Assembly (NCBI GenBank): GCA_913041075.1
Contig: CAJWGZ010000002.1
Location: 1-39,634, forward strand
Direction: 5' to 3'
DNA from: an uncultured Fidelibacterota bacterium
Lineage (GTDB): Bacteria; Fidelibacterota; Marinisomatia; Marinisomatales; TCS55
DNA: 39,634 nt
Every line of letters begins with the position of its first letter. Position 1 is the stretch's first letter. Under the pieces are notes generated by a model, which saw only the letters and a list, made by a program, of their open reading frames with translations, searched no databases and had not been told where the DNA came from. Positions 17,133 to 24,865 of the stretch are shown piece after piece. The translations under genes were made by a program, and so were the position numbers.

Positions 17133-17162
17133 AAAAAAGCCCCTTTCGAAAGGGGCTTTTTT
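17133..17162. terminator. Bidirectional intrinsic terminator
   Basis: A perfect 30-base palindrome: six A, then GCCCCTTT, CG, AAAGGGGC, then six T. The GC-rich stem with an A-run before and a T-run after works equally on both strands. It lies between the convergent ends of nrdJ (17109) and frr (17184), so one element can stop both transcripts. Confidence 0.92.
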
Positions 17163-17183
17163 ATTAGAATAACCTTCGGTCGA

Positions 17184-17741
17184 CTAAACTTCCATTAATT
17201 CTTTTTCTTTGTTTTCCATCATATCACTCAGCGTTTTTATATGCCCATCTGTAATATCCTGAATTTTTGTTTCAGAGCGTTTAATCTCATCTTCAGATAA
17301 ATGATCATCCTTTTGTAAATCTCTGATATGGTGTATAGCATCGCGGCGTACATTTCTCACTGCGATCCTACCTTCTTCTGTTAATTGATGGACATATTTT
17401 GTTAGGTCTCTGCGCCGTTCTTCAGATAATGGTGGAATCGGAATATGTATCACCTCACCGTTATTATTCGGGGTTAACCCGAGATTGCTTTCCATGATTA
17501 CTTTTTCGATATCGGGCATCACTGATTTGTCAAATGGGTGTATCGTAATCAGCCGCGGCTCAGGGACTGAAATTGTAGAAAGCTGGTTTAGTGGCGTTAA
17601 AGTATCATAATATGATATTCGAAGCGTTTCTACCAATTCAGGATTAGCTCTTCCTGTTCGAACTTTATTTATTTCCATTCTGGTATGGATGACTGCTTGA
17701 TCCATACGGTGAACCGCATCGTCTATTATATCCTTGATCAT
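17184..17741 (-). CDS. frr: Ribosome recycling factor
   Basis: A 185-residue protein that splits post-termination ribosomes together with EF-G. The family blocks are clear: MDQAVIHTRMEINKVRTGRA near the start, PLNQLSTISVPEPRLITIHPFD, and the C-terminal helix with EERRRDLTKYVHQLTEEGRIAVRNVRRDA. Length equals that of E. coli RRF. It is the last gene of the rplM-rpsI-rpsB-tsf-pyrH-frr group, four bases after pyrH, and is followed by the bidirectional terminator. Confidence 0.97.
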   Translation of the reverse strand: MIKDIIDDAVHRMDQAVIHTRMEINKVRTGRANPELVETLRISYYDTLTPLNQLSTISVPEPRLITIHPFDKSVMPDIEKVIMESNLGLTPNNNGEVIHIPIPPLSEERRRDLTKYVHQLTEEGRIAVRNVRRDAIHHIRDLQKDDHLSEDEIKRSETKIQDITDGHIKTLSDMMENKEKELMEV

Positions 17742-17745
17742 GGGT

Positions 17746-18462
17746 TTAGTCCCCCACTAAAGTTCCAATCGGTTCACCGAGAATTAACTTTTTCAGATCC
17801 CCGTTGCGATTGATATTAAATACTTTGATTGGCAATGAATTCTCCTTGCACAGTGATATAGCTGTCATGTCCATAATCCGCAGTTCTTTCTGTATTGCCT
17901 CTTTGTACGAAACCCGATCATATTTGATCGCATCAGAATGTACTACTGGGTCTTTATCATATACACCATCAACTTTTGTACCTTTGATCAATACTTCCGC
18001 ACCCAATTCAGTTGCCCGCAATGCCGCAGCTGTATCAGTGGTGAAGTACGGGTTTCCCGTGCCACCAGCTACTACTACAATCCGACCCTTTTCCAAATGT
18101 CTGATAGCCCGGCGGCGAATATAGGGTTCAGCTATTTGTGCCACGGTAATTGCAGATAATGTTCGGGTTACAGTTCCTAAATTCTCTAGAGCATCCTGTA
18201 CACAGATTGCATTCATAATCGTTGCCAGCATACCAAGATAATCACCCGTGACGCGCTGCATGCCCTTCGCCGCAGCTTGCATACCTCTAAATATATTCCC
18301 TGCCCCAATAACCAGGCCAATATCAATACCCAAATCGTGAATTGATTTTACTTCTACAGCCAGCTGTGTGGCTTTTGCGGGATCAATCCCAAAACCTTCT
18401 TCACCAGCCAGCACTTCTCCCGATAATTTGAGAAGAACCCGCTGGTAAGCCGTTTCAGGCAT
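17746..18462 (-). CDS. pyrH: UMP kinase
   Basis: The 238-residue bacterial UMP kinase phosphorylates UMP to UDP; it belongs to the amino-acid-kinase fold and is unrelated to eukaryotic UMP/CMP kinases. Family motifs: [12 protein letters not shown] at the N-terminus, [27 protein letters not shown], and [21 protein letters not shown]. Length is normal (E. coli 241). It lies between tsf and frr, the conserved order in many phyla, and links pyrimidine supply to the translation operon. Confidence 0.97.
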   Translation of the reverse strand: MPETAYQRVLLKLSGEVLAGEEGFGIDPAKATQLAVEVKSIHDLGIDIGLVIGAGNIFRGMQAAAKGMQRVTGDYLGMLATIMNAICVQDALENLGTVTRTLSAITVAQIAEPYIRRRAIRHLEKGRIVVVAGGTGNPYFTTDTAAALRATELGAEVLIKGTKVDGVYDKDPVVHSDAIKYDRVSYKEAIQKELRIMDMTAISLCKENSLPIKVFNINRNGDLKKLILGEPIGTLVGD

Positions 18463-18468
18463 TAGGAA

Positions 18469-19080
18469 TTATTGTTGGCCGTTATTGGACTCGCCAACTG
18501 CGTAACGGATATAACGTCCAACAGAAATATTCTCACCCAGAGTGGCAATAGATTCTGTGATAAGATCCTTTACTATTTTGTCTGGATCTTTAATGAAGGG
18601 TTGTTCAAGTAAACAAATTTCTTGGAAATATTTATCCATTTTACCGGTAACAATTTTTTCAATCATTTTATCCGGTTTTTTCGAATTTTTTGCCTGTTCA
18701 GTATAGATATCTTGCTCAGATTTTACCAATTCTTCAGGCACTTGTTCACGACTAACAGATACGGGGTTTGTTGCCGCAATTTGAATAGCCAGATTATGAA
18801 CCAATTCCTTAAACCCGTCCGTTTTTGCCACAAAATCTGTCTCACAGTTCACTTCCACAAGAACGCCCAGCCTTCCACCATGGTGTATATAGGAATAAAC
18901 CAACCCATCTTGCGCAGAACGTATACCTTTCTTCTCTGCCTTGGTCACACCTGCTTTCCGTAATGCTTCGACTGCCTTTACAAGATCGCCATCAGTCTCC
19001 ACCAAGGCTCGCTTACAGTCCATCATTCCTGCTCCTGTTTTATCTCGTAATTCTTTTACAATCTTAGCATCAATACTCAT
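18469..19080 (-). CDS. tsf: Elongation factor Ts, short form
   Basis: EF-Ts exchanges GDP for GTP on EF-Tu. The N-terminal UBA-like domain (VKELRDKTGAGMMDCKRALV) and the core motif LVEVNCETDFVAKTDGF are clear. At 203 residues it is a short type like that of Thermus, with one core subdomain rather than the longer 283-residue E. coli form. The ATG shares one base with the TAA stop of rpsB, so the two are probably translationally coupled. Confidence 0.96.
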   Translation of the reverse strand: MSIDAKIVKELRDKTGAGMMDCKRALVETDGDLVKAVEALRKAGVTKAEKKGIRSAQDGLVYSYIHHGGRLGVLVEVNCETDFVAKTDGFKELVHNLAIQIAATNPVSVSREQVPEELVKSEQDIYTEQAKNSKKPDKMIEKIVTGKMDKYFQEICLLEQPFIKDPDKIVKDLITESIATLGENISVGRYIRYAVGESNNGQQ

Positions 19081-20027
19081 TAATTACTCTCAGATTTGGG
19101 TTCTTCTTCTGGTTCTTTTATATCATCTTGTGGTTCATCTACCACTACTTCATCGGGTAAATCTTTATCCGCATCTTCCGAACTTTCTTCCACGGCAATT
19201 TCTTCTTCTAAACTTTCACTTTCGTCCCCAATTTCTTGCACCGCTGCAGTATCATCCACCGCCTCTACTTCCTTATCTACAGCGTCAACCTTTACTGCTG
19301 TTTCGATCACTATTTCACCTTTTCCACTATCCTCTGTTTTATCAACTTCCTTCACTTGTGCCGATAGGATAGTATCGGTCAAAGCTGAAATGATCAATTG
19401 AATTGTACGAATAGAATCATCGTTAGCCGGTATCGCATGGCTCACAACTGTAGGGTCAGTATTGGTATCAACAATGGCAATAACTGGTATTTCCAATCTC
19501 AAAGCCTCTTGTACTGCGGTTGATTCAAAATTGGCGTCTACAATAATTACTACATTAGGGACACGACGCATGTCCTTGATTCCTCGATGCTGATCAGCAA
19601 GCTTGACTCGTTCGCGATTGAGTTTTTGAATCTCTTTTTTTGTTAAATTTTCATAAATGGTTGAGCCTTCTTTTTCAAGTAATTGTAAACGTTTAATACT
19701 TTTCTTGATCGTTGAAAAATTGGTCAGTGTTCCACCCAACCACCGTTCAACGACATAGAACATTCCACAGCGGTCCGCTTCCTGTTGTACGATATCTTTG
19801 GCTTGTTTCTTGGTGCCGACAAAGAGTACTTCACCATTTTTCTTTACAATGCCGCTTAAAAATTCCTGTGCTTTCTTTAATCTGGCGAGTGTTTCTTCCA
19901 AATTGATAATATGAACCCCATTTTTCTCCATCAGTATAAACGGTTCATAAGAAGGATGCCATTTTCTGGTTACATGCCCAAAATGGGCACCAGTACTAAG
20001 TAAATTTTCGAAATTAACTTCAGACAT
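19080..20027 (-). CDS. rpsB: Ribosomal protein uS2 with acidic C-terminal extension
   Basis: uS2 sits on the small subunit near the mRNA exit region and is needed for bS1 binding. Residues 1 to about 224 are a normal S2: LLSTGAHFGHVTRKWHP, FVGTKKQAKDIVQQEA, ERWLGGTLTNFSTIK, and IPVIAIVDTNTDPTVVSHAI. A 91-residue tail (bases about 19083-19355) follows, dominated by Glu, Asp, Val and Ser and ending in EEPKSESN. It is predicted disordered and unlike typical S2 (E. coli 241 residues). The reading frame is continuous to the overlap with tsf, so this is an extension rather than a frameshift artefact. Confidence 0.95.
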   Translation of the reverse strand: MSEVNFENLLSTGAHFGHVTRKWHPSYEPFILMEKNGVHIINLEETLARLKKAQEFLSGIVKKNGEVLFVGTKKQAKDIVQQEADRCGMFYVVERWLGGTLTNFSTIKKSIKRLQLLEKEGSTIYENLTKKEIQKLNRERVKLADQHRGIKDMRRVPNVVIIVDANFESTAVQEALRLEIPVIAIVDTNTDPTVVSHAIPANDDSIRTIQLIISALTDTILSAQVKEVDKTEDSGKGEIVIETAVKVDAVDKEVEAVDDTAAVQEIGDESESLEEEIAVEESSEDADKDLPDEVVVDEPQDDIKEPEEEPKSESN

Positions 20028-20033
20028 AAAATG

Positions 20034-20426
20034 TTAACGTTTGGAAAACTGGAATCGTTTACGCGCACCTGGCTGACCATATTTTTTTCTTTCCACTCTG
20101 CGTGCGTCTCTTTTTAAATAACCCGCTGCCTTCAGCACCGGCCGGTAATCTGCGTTATCCTGTAATAATGCTCTGGCTATACCTAAACGGATAGCTCCTG
20201 CCTGGCCAGTAAGGCCCCCGCCTTTTACGTTTACATTAAAATCATATGCGTCAACTTTTTCAATTGCGTCCAAAGGTTCTAAAACAACCTTAGCTAAAGA
20301 TTCACGGCATAGGTATTCCCTGAAATCCCGACCATTAATTTTGATCTTCCCTTTCCCAGAAGAAAGGTAGACTCTAGCAACTGCTGCTTTTCGCCGACCA
20401 GTACCGTTTTCTGTGGTTATTGGCAT
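20034..20426 (-). CDS. rpsI: Ribosomal protein uS9
   Basis: A 130-residue uS9, whose C-terminal tail reaches into the P site and contacts tRNA. The start [12 protein letters not shown] and the end [11 protein letters not shown] are the family hallmarks, including the terminal Lys-Arg that touches the P-site tRNA. It follows rplM by three bases and precedes rpsB by six, in the usual L13-S9 pair. Confidence 0.98.
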   Translation of the reverse strand: MPITTENGTGRRKAAVARVYLSSGKGKIKINGRDFREYLCRESLAKVVLEPLDAIEKVDAYDFNVNVKGGGLTGQAGAIRLGIARALLQDNADYRPVLKAAGYLKRDARRVERKKYGQPGARKRFQFSKR

Positions 20427-20429
20427 TAA

Positions 20430-20861
20430 TTATTTATCCAGTACCGTAGGATTCTGTGCCGCATGAGGGTGATCTGAGCCAGCATATATGCGCAGATGGG
20501 TCATCATTTTGCGTCCCAATCTGTTTTTCGGCAGCATGCCTTTTATTGCCGATTCCAGAATTCGTTCCGGATGAGTACGACGCACTTCTTCTACATCCAC
20601 AAAAGAAGTTGCTCCGGGGTATCCTGAATGACTGAAATAGGTTTTATTTTTCTCTTTTGATCCGGTGAGTTTGATCTTTTCTGCATTGATTATAACAACA
20701 CAGTCACCCATATCCATATGCGGCGTGTAAGTTGGCTTGTGCTTGCCTTTAAGAAGTTGGGCAATTTTGGTTGCAAATCTTCCCAAAATTTTTCCTTCCG
20801 CATCGGCAAGAATCCAATTTTTCTCTATTTCTGACTGTTTTATCGAAAATGTTTTCATCAT
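20430..20861 (-). CDS. rplM: Ribosomal protein uL13
   Basis: A 143-residue uL13, an early-assembly protein of the large subunit. Diagnostic blocks are WILADAEGKILGRFATKIAQLLKGK, GDCVVIINAEKIKLTGSK (both split by only short linkers) and MLPKNRLGRKMMTHLRIYAG. Two consecutive ATG codons begin the gene; which one is used is unclear. It heads the six-gene translation group and has a candidate promoter just upstream. No autogenous leader structure is seen in its short 5' region. Confidence 0.97.
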   Translation of the reverse strand: MMKTFSIKQSEIEKNWILADAEGKILGRFATKIAQLLKGKHKPTYTPHMDMGDCVVIINAEKIKLTGSKEKNKTYFSHSGYPGATSFVDVEEVRRTHPERILESAIKGMLPKNRLGRKMMTHLRIYAGSDHPHAAQNPTVLDK

Positions 20862-20885
20862 TTTTCACTTCGAATAAAGCCGCTG

Positions 20886-20915
20886 AAAATAGCCTTATAC
20901 CTTTACGTTTGTCAA
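20886..20915 (-). promoter_or_regulatory. Candidate promoter for rplM-frr operon
   Basis: On the minus strand, a perfect TTGACA (20915-20910) is followed after 18 bases by TATTTT (20891-20886), which matches the -10 consensus at four of six positions. The predicted start near 20880 gives a leader of about 20 bases. It lies immediately downstream of the pyrC terminator, as expected for a new transcription unit. Confidence 0.5.
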
Positions 20916-20923
20916 TAATTAAT

Positions 20924-20949
20924 AACCCCGTAATACTTAGGGGGTTTTT
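20924..20949 (-). terminator. Candidate terminator after pyrC
   Basis: AACCCC (20924-20929) and GGGGTT (20941-20946) can pair around a loop of about 11 bases. The hairpin begins a few bases after the pyrC stop. On the minus strand it is followed by the T-rich stretch ATTAATTATT; the plus strand has a cleaner T-run but no gene that would use it. Moderate support. Confidence 0.45.
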
Positions 20950-20952
20950 GGG

Positions 20953-22233
20953 TTAATTAAGGTCAGCTATGGTCCCCTTACTAATCGTATAGCGAACCTT
21001 TCCTTTTAGCTTTTCCCCAATAAAGGGTGTGTTACGGGATTTGGAATAGATATTTTGTTCTTTGTATATCCATTCTTGAGCAGGATCGAGAATCGTCAGT
21101 TCAGCAGCACAGCCTATTTTAAATAGATCCTCTTCAAAGCCCATGACGCGCCTCGGGTTTACAGTTAATAATTTCAATAATTCTTTCAGCGGCATGTCCA
21201 AAACTTTATTCACAGCACCAAAACAGCTTTCTAAACCGATCATACCAAACGGTGCTGATTCAAAAGTAGCTTCTTTTTCATCTATTGTGTGGGGTGCATG
21301 ATCTGTGGCAATACAATCGAAAGTGCCATCCTTTACCGCTTTGATTAATTCCTTACGATCATCCTCAGTGCGAATCGGTGGTGCAACTTTAAAGTTTGTA
21401 TTGTATTCTAAAAGTGCTTGATCATTAAAGAATAAATGGTGCGGTGTCACTTCTGCTGTAATATTTGGATTTAATTTTTTCATTCTGCGGATGTTCGCAG
21501 CTCCACCGGCAGAAGATACATGGGGTACATGAAGTTTTGCCTGAATCATGTTCGCCAATTCAAGATCCCGTTGAATCATTATTGCCTCTGCCAGGGACGG
21601 ATTGCCGGCTAAACCGAGGCGTGTGGAAATCTCTCCTTCATGCATTAGACCATTATTGCGTAAACATTCATCTTCCGCATGATTAATAACCGGTTTATCA
21701 AACATAGAAGTGTATTCCAAAGCCAACCGCATAACCTGGGCATCAGATATAGGCAAACCATCGTCACTTAAGGCGACAGCCCCCTCGGAAATGATTCCTT
21801 GAACCTCAGTTAATTCTTGACCTTTTTGTCCTTTTGTTACCGCTCCAATGGGGTGAATATGCACTGGACATTCTTCTGCCTTTTCAACAATAAAACGTAT
21901 TGATTCAGGTGTATCTAAAGGAGGTGACGTATTGGGCATTACACACACACGCGTAAAACCACCTGCTAATGCTGCTCGAGAACCAGTTTGCAATGTTTCC
22001 TTGTCTTCACGTCCCGGTTCACGGAAGTGGACATGTACATCACAAAATCCATGGGTGATTACAAGGCCGGAACAATCGATCTTGGTCTCACCTTTCGCAC
22101 CACCAGTAGAACCAACCGATTTAATTTTATTTCGCTCAATTACAACATTACCCTTCTTAGACCTTCCAGATAACGGATCCAGAATTGTACCCCCTTGCAG
22201 CACAAGTTTCTTTGGTAGTTTTTTCAAATTCAT
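20953..22233 (-). CDS. pyrC: Dihydroorotase (class I)
   Basis: Dihydroorotase closes carbamoyl-aspartate to dihydroorotate, step three of pyrimidine synthesis. The 426-residue length and motifs fit the class I, Bacillus/Aquifex type: the metal-binding H67 and H69 in DVHVHFREPG, ALSDDGLPI, the later HAED and HVSSAGGA blocks with further ligands, and CIATDHAPHT with the catalytic Asp. It is the last gene of the pyrR-pyrB-pyrC operon, seven bases after pyrB. Class I dihydroorotases often work in complex with aspartate transcarbamoylase, which fits the neighbour. Confidence 0.95.
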   Translation of the reverse strand: MNLKKLPKKLVLQGGTILDPLSGRSKKGNVVIERNKIKSVGSTGGAKGETKIDCSGLVITHGFCDVHVHFREPGREDKETLQTGSRAALAGGFTRVCVMPNTSPPLDTPESIRFIVEKAEECPVHIHPIGAVTKGQKGQELTEVQGIISEGAVALSDDGLPISDAQVMRLALEYTSMFDKPVINHAEDECLRNNGLMHEGEISTRLGLAGNPSLAEAIMIQRDLELANMIQAKLHVPHVSSAGGAANIRRMKKLNPNITAEVTPHHLFFNDQALLEYNTNFKVAPPIRTEDDRKELIKAVKDGTFDCIATDHAPHTIDEKEATFESAPFGMIGLESCFGAVNKVLDMPLKELLKLLTVNPRRVMGFEEDLFKIGCAAELTILDPAQEWIYKEQNIYSKSRNTPFIGEKLKGKVRYTISKGTIADLN

Positions 22234-22240
22234 TTATTAC

Positions 22241-23167
22241 TCAATTATTTTCTGGTTTTCCGCCTAGCAACAAATATAAAATGGCCATACGGGACGCAAC
22301 TCCATTGAGAACCTGATCCAGAATTATTGCTTCTTTACCATCTGCAACAGAACTATCGATTTCAATACCGCGATTCATTGGACCAGGATGCATGATCACG
22401 ATCTCTTTTTTATGTTTTTTCAAGCGTTCTGAAGTAATACCAAATAGGTTACGGTATTCACGCACTGAAGGAAATAACCCGCGATCCATACGTTCCAGTT
22501 GGATCCGCAACACATTAATGGCATCAGCCCAGTCTAAAACTTCATCAAGATCATGGGTTACTCGAACACCGAGGCTGTCGATGTGGGGTGGAATTAAAGT
22601 AGTTGGCCCACAAAGTATAACCTCTGCACCTAACTTTTTCAATCCATAGATATTGCTCCGCGCCACTCGACTGTACATTATATCTCCGATAATTCCGATC
22701 CTTAGACCTTTCACTTTCCCAAAACGTTCCTGAAGACTGGTCATATCCAAAATAGCTTGTGTAGGATGTTCATGGGTACCATCTCCAGCATTAATTACCA
22801 CCGCATCGACATATTTTGTCAAATGTAATGAAGCACCGGGATCTGGGTGGCGCATAACGACAGCATCAATTTTCATCGCCTCGATATTTTGAACCGTATC
22901 TTTGAAACTTTCACCCTTTTTCAAACTGCTCGAGGATGCCGAGAAATTCACTGTATCAGCGCTAAGGCGTTTTTGAGCCAATTCAAAACTGATTCGTGTG
23001 CGTGTGGAATTCTCAAAAAATAGATTTACAATCGTTTTCCCTTGCAGGGATGGCACTTTCTTGATCGGTCGATCAAGTACCTCTCGAAAGCTGAAAGCTG
23101 TATCAATAATACTAACTATATCTTCAGCTGGGTAATGTTCAAGTCCTAGAAGGTGTTTTTCCTGCAT
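22241..23167 (-). CDS. pyrB: Aspartate carbamoyltransferase catalytic chain
   Basis: PyrB joins carbamoyl phosphate and aspartate, the first committed step of pyrimidine synthesis. The 308-residue protein has the carbamoyl-phosphate loop FFENSTRTRISFE, HPTQAILDM, and MHPGPMNRGIEI in the aspartate-binding region. No pyrI regulatory-chain gene is present, so control probably comes from PyrR rather than allosteric CTP inhibition through PyrI. It lies three bases after pyrR and seven before pyrC. Confidence 0.97.
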   Translation of the reverse strand: MQEKHLLGLEHYPAEDIVSIIDTAFSFREVLDRPIKKVPSLQGKTIVNLFFENSTRTRISFELAQKRLSADTVNFSASSSSLKKGESFKDTVQNIEAMKIDAVVMRHPDPGASLHLTKYVDAVVINAGDGTHEHPTQAILDMTSLQERFGKVKGLRIGIIGDIMYSRVARSNIYGLKKLGAEVILCGPTTLIPPHIDSLGVRVTHDLDEVLDWADAINVLRIQLERMDRGLFPSVREYRNLFGITSERLKKHKKEIVIMHPGPMNRGIEIDSSVADGKEAIILDQVLNGVASRMAILYLLLGGKPENN

Positions 23168-23170
23168 TGT

Positions 23171-23722
23171 TTATTTCGCCTGATCGTATTTCAAGAGCAG
23201 CACGGCATCTTTATTATCCACTTCTTTTAATCGAACAGCTACATGTTCGCCCTCATGGGTAGGAATATTCTTTCCAACAAAATCTGCTCTAATAGGCATT
23301 TCCCTGTGTCCTCTATCCACCAATACAGCCAACTGAATGGCCTTTGGTCGTCCGAATGCATTTAATGCATCTATAGCTGCTCGGATTGTCCTGCCGGTAA
23401 AAAGAACGTCATCTACCAAAACAACAATTTTATCATCTATGGTAAAGGGGATATCCGTGCCCTTTACTTGAGGCACCACTAATCGATCCCGGAAGTCATC
23501 ACGGTGAAAGGTAATATCCAGTGAGCCTAAGACTATCTCAGTACCAGAAAATTCGGAAATTTGGGAATGTATTCTTTTAGATAGCGGTTCACCGCGCGTT
23601 TGAATCCCGATCAGCGCCAAATTATCTGGGTTATTGTTTCGTTCCAGAATCTCATGGCTCAATCTGGCGATGGTCCTGCTTATGGCAGTTGCATCCAGTA
23701 ATATGGTTTGTTTTTTTGTCAT
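23171..23722 (-). CDS. pyrR: PyrR pyrimidine attenuation regulator / uracil phosphoribosyltransferase
   Basis: PyrR senses UMP and binds a hairpin in pyr leader RNA to promote termination; many PyrR proteins also have uracil phosphoribosyltransferase activity. The 183-residue protein shows the PRTase fold: GIQTRGEPLSKRI, VVLVDDVLFTGRTIRAA (PRPP-binding motif), and PKAIQLAVLVDRGHREMPI with the basic residues that in Bacillus PyrR face RNA. It leads an operon with pyrB and pyrC. A matching RNA target lies directly upstream, so an autoregulatory role is well supported by context. Confidence 0.95.
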   Translation of the reverse strand: MTKKQTILLDATAISRTIARLSHEILERNNNPDNLALIGIQTRGEPLSKRIHSQISEFSGTEIVLGSLDITFHRDDFRDRLVVPQVKGTDIPFTIDDKIVVLVDDVLFTGRTIRAAIDALNAFGRPKAIQLAVLVDRGHREMPIRADFVGKNIPTHEGEHVAVRLKEVDNKDAVLLLKYDQAK

Positions 23723-23740
23723 AGGTTCATCCCTGAAACC

Positions 23741-23757
23741 AAAAAACCCCTGGGGGG
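23741..23757 (-). terminator. Attenuator terminator before pyrR
   Basis: On the minus strand, CCCC-CCA-GGGG followed by six T (23757 down to 23741) lies 19 bases before the pyrR start. The stem is only four GC pairs, so it is weak by usual rules, but its position and its competition with the upstream GGGCAG pairing fit an attenuator. See the PyrR leader entry. Confidence 0.5.
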
Positions 23758-23850
23758 CAGCATTTCTAGCGCTTTCCAGCGCTCTGCACGACCAGAGGCC
23801 TCATTACTGCCCTTTTTGCTATCTCTGTAGCTATTTAAAGGGTCAAAAAT
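23755..23850 (-). promoter_or_regulatory. PyrR-binding attenuator leader RNA
   Basis: On the minus strand, CCCTTT (23842-23837) pairs with AAAGGG (about 23815-23810). Above an A-rich bulge, GCTA-CAGAGA-TAGC (23831-23818) forms a stem with the hexaloop CAGAGA. This matches the known PyrR binding-loop form (consensus loop CNGNGA above an internal bulge). The 3' arm GGGCAGTA can pair instead, over eight bases, with TGCTGCCC (centred on 23755-23760), enclosing two small hairpins (23782-23797 and 23768-23783). That pairing would use up bases of the terminator stem. Thus PyrR binding favours termination and its absence favours read-through. The mechanism is inferred from the Bacillus paradigm. Confidence 0.75.
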
Positions 23851-23857
23851 CACGGCC

Positions 23858-23886
23858 ATATTACACTAGGGAACAGTATCTGCCAA
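23858..23886 (-). promoter_or_regulatory. Promoter for the pyrRBC operon
   Basis: On the minus strand, TTGGCA (23886-23881, five of six matches to TTGACA) and TAATAT (23863-23858, four of six) are separated by exactly 17 bases. Transcription would start near 23851, just before the PyrR-binding hairpin, as an attenuator requires. Confidence 0.6.
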
Positions 23887-23906
23887 GCAGTTTTCCCAAG
23901 AAATTA

Positions 23907-24851
23907 TCATTGTTTATTAAAGCCCGTGACAATGTGGTCTGCAATCTTATCCGGTGCTATTCCAATATCAATGGTAAGATCAATATTTTCTTGTCTAAAC
24001 CATTGTAATTGCCGTCGGGCATATTGACAGGTTCGCAATATAATTTTTGCTTCGAGTTCTTCTTTATTCAATTTACCATCAAGAAAAGCGGCGATTTGTC
24101 GATACCCAATGGAATCCATCGGGTGCATGGCAATAGGATCATTTCCTTTACGCAGCATTTTTGTTTCTTCGATCCAACCACTATTGAGCATCTTGGCAGT
24201 TCGTTTTGCTATACGTTTATCTAATTCCTTCCTATCAATAGTAAGTAAAACCGTGAAAAGATTTAATGTCGGTGTACCAAATTTTTCCTGTCTGTTGAAA
24301 TGTTCTGATGGCGGTTTGCCCGTTACTGTATAGATCTCTAACGCTCTGATCAGCCTTTTTTTATTATTTGGATGGACTTTTACTGCATACTCTGGGTCCA
24401 ATTCCTGCAGTCGGTTTAGTAATCCATCCGGACCAGTTTCTTCATATTCCTGAATAAGTTTTTCTCTTACATCTAGATCGGTCTCGCTCTCAGAAAATAT
24501 GCCCTTGGTGATCGCTCGATAATATAATCCTGCGCCACCACACATAATGGGTTCTTTTCCCCTTTCAGAAATATCCTTAACCAGATTTAAGACTAATTTT
24601 GCGTATTTCCCAGCTGAGATAGGTGAATCTGGGTCTTTTACGCCGATGAGATGATGCGGTGCTGCTGCCAGTTCTTCAATAGTAGGTTGTGCCGTTCCAA
24701 CGGCCATACCCTTGTATATTTGCCGTGAATCAAGGCCAATGATCTCACCATTTACTTTGTTTGCCACATCAATGGCAACGGTCGTTTTTCCAATCGCTGT
24801 AGGGCCTACAATAGCCAGAACAGGTTTAGGATTGGAGCGCTTATTATCCAT
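23907..24851 (-). CDS. miaA: tRNA dimethylallyltransferase MiaA
   Basis: MiaA adds a dimethylallyl group to N6 of adenosine 37 in tRNAs that read codons starting with U. The 314-residue protein has the P-loop GPTAIGKT, the early GLDSRQIYKGMAVGTAQPT block, CGGAGLYYRAITKG and the C-terminal RQLQWFRQ segment of the tRNA-binding domain. It starts 14 bases after mutL, a common pairing in bacteria, and its stop lies 20 bases before the pyr promoter. Confidence 0.96.
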   Translation of the reverse strand: MDNKRSNPKPVLAIVGPTAIGKTTVAIDVANKVNGEIIGLDSRQIYKGMAVGTAQPTIEELAAAPHHLIGVKDPDSPISAGKYAKLVLNLVKDISERGKEPIMCGGAGLYYRAITKGIFSESETDLDVREKLIQEYEETGPDGLLNRLQELDPEYAVKVHPNNKKRLIRALEIYTVTGKPPSEHFNRQEKFGTPTLNLFTVLLTIDRKELDKRIAKRTAKMLNSGWIEETKMLRKGNDPIAMHPMDSIGYRQIAAFLDGKLNKEELEAKIILRTCQYARRQLQWFRQENIDLTIDIGIAPDKIADHIVTGFNKQ

Positions 24852-24865
24852 AGTAAAATGAAGGT

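Noticed and set aside
23755-23820. Plus-strand structured RNA (GGGCAG...CTGCCC then TTTTT), resembling a small RNA or SRP RNA
   Set aside because: The plus strand lacks a promoter and has no SRP GGAA/AGCAGCC features. The same pairing reads naturally as the antiterminator of the minus-strand pyrR leader, which has a promoter and PyrR loop.
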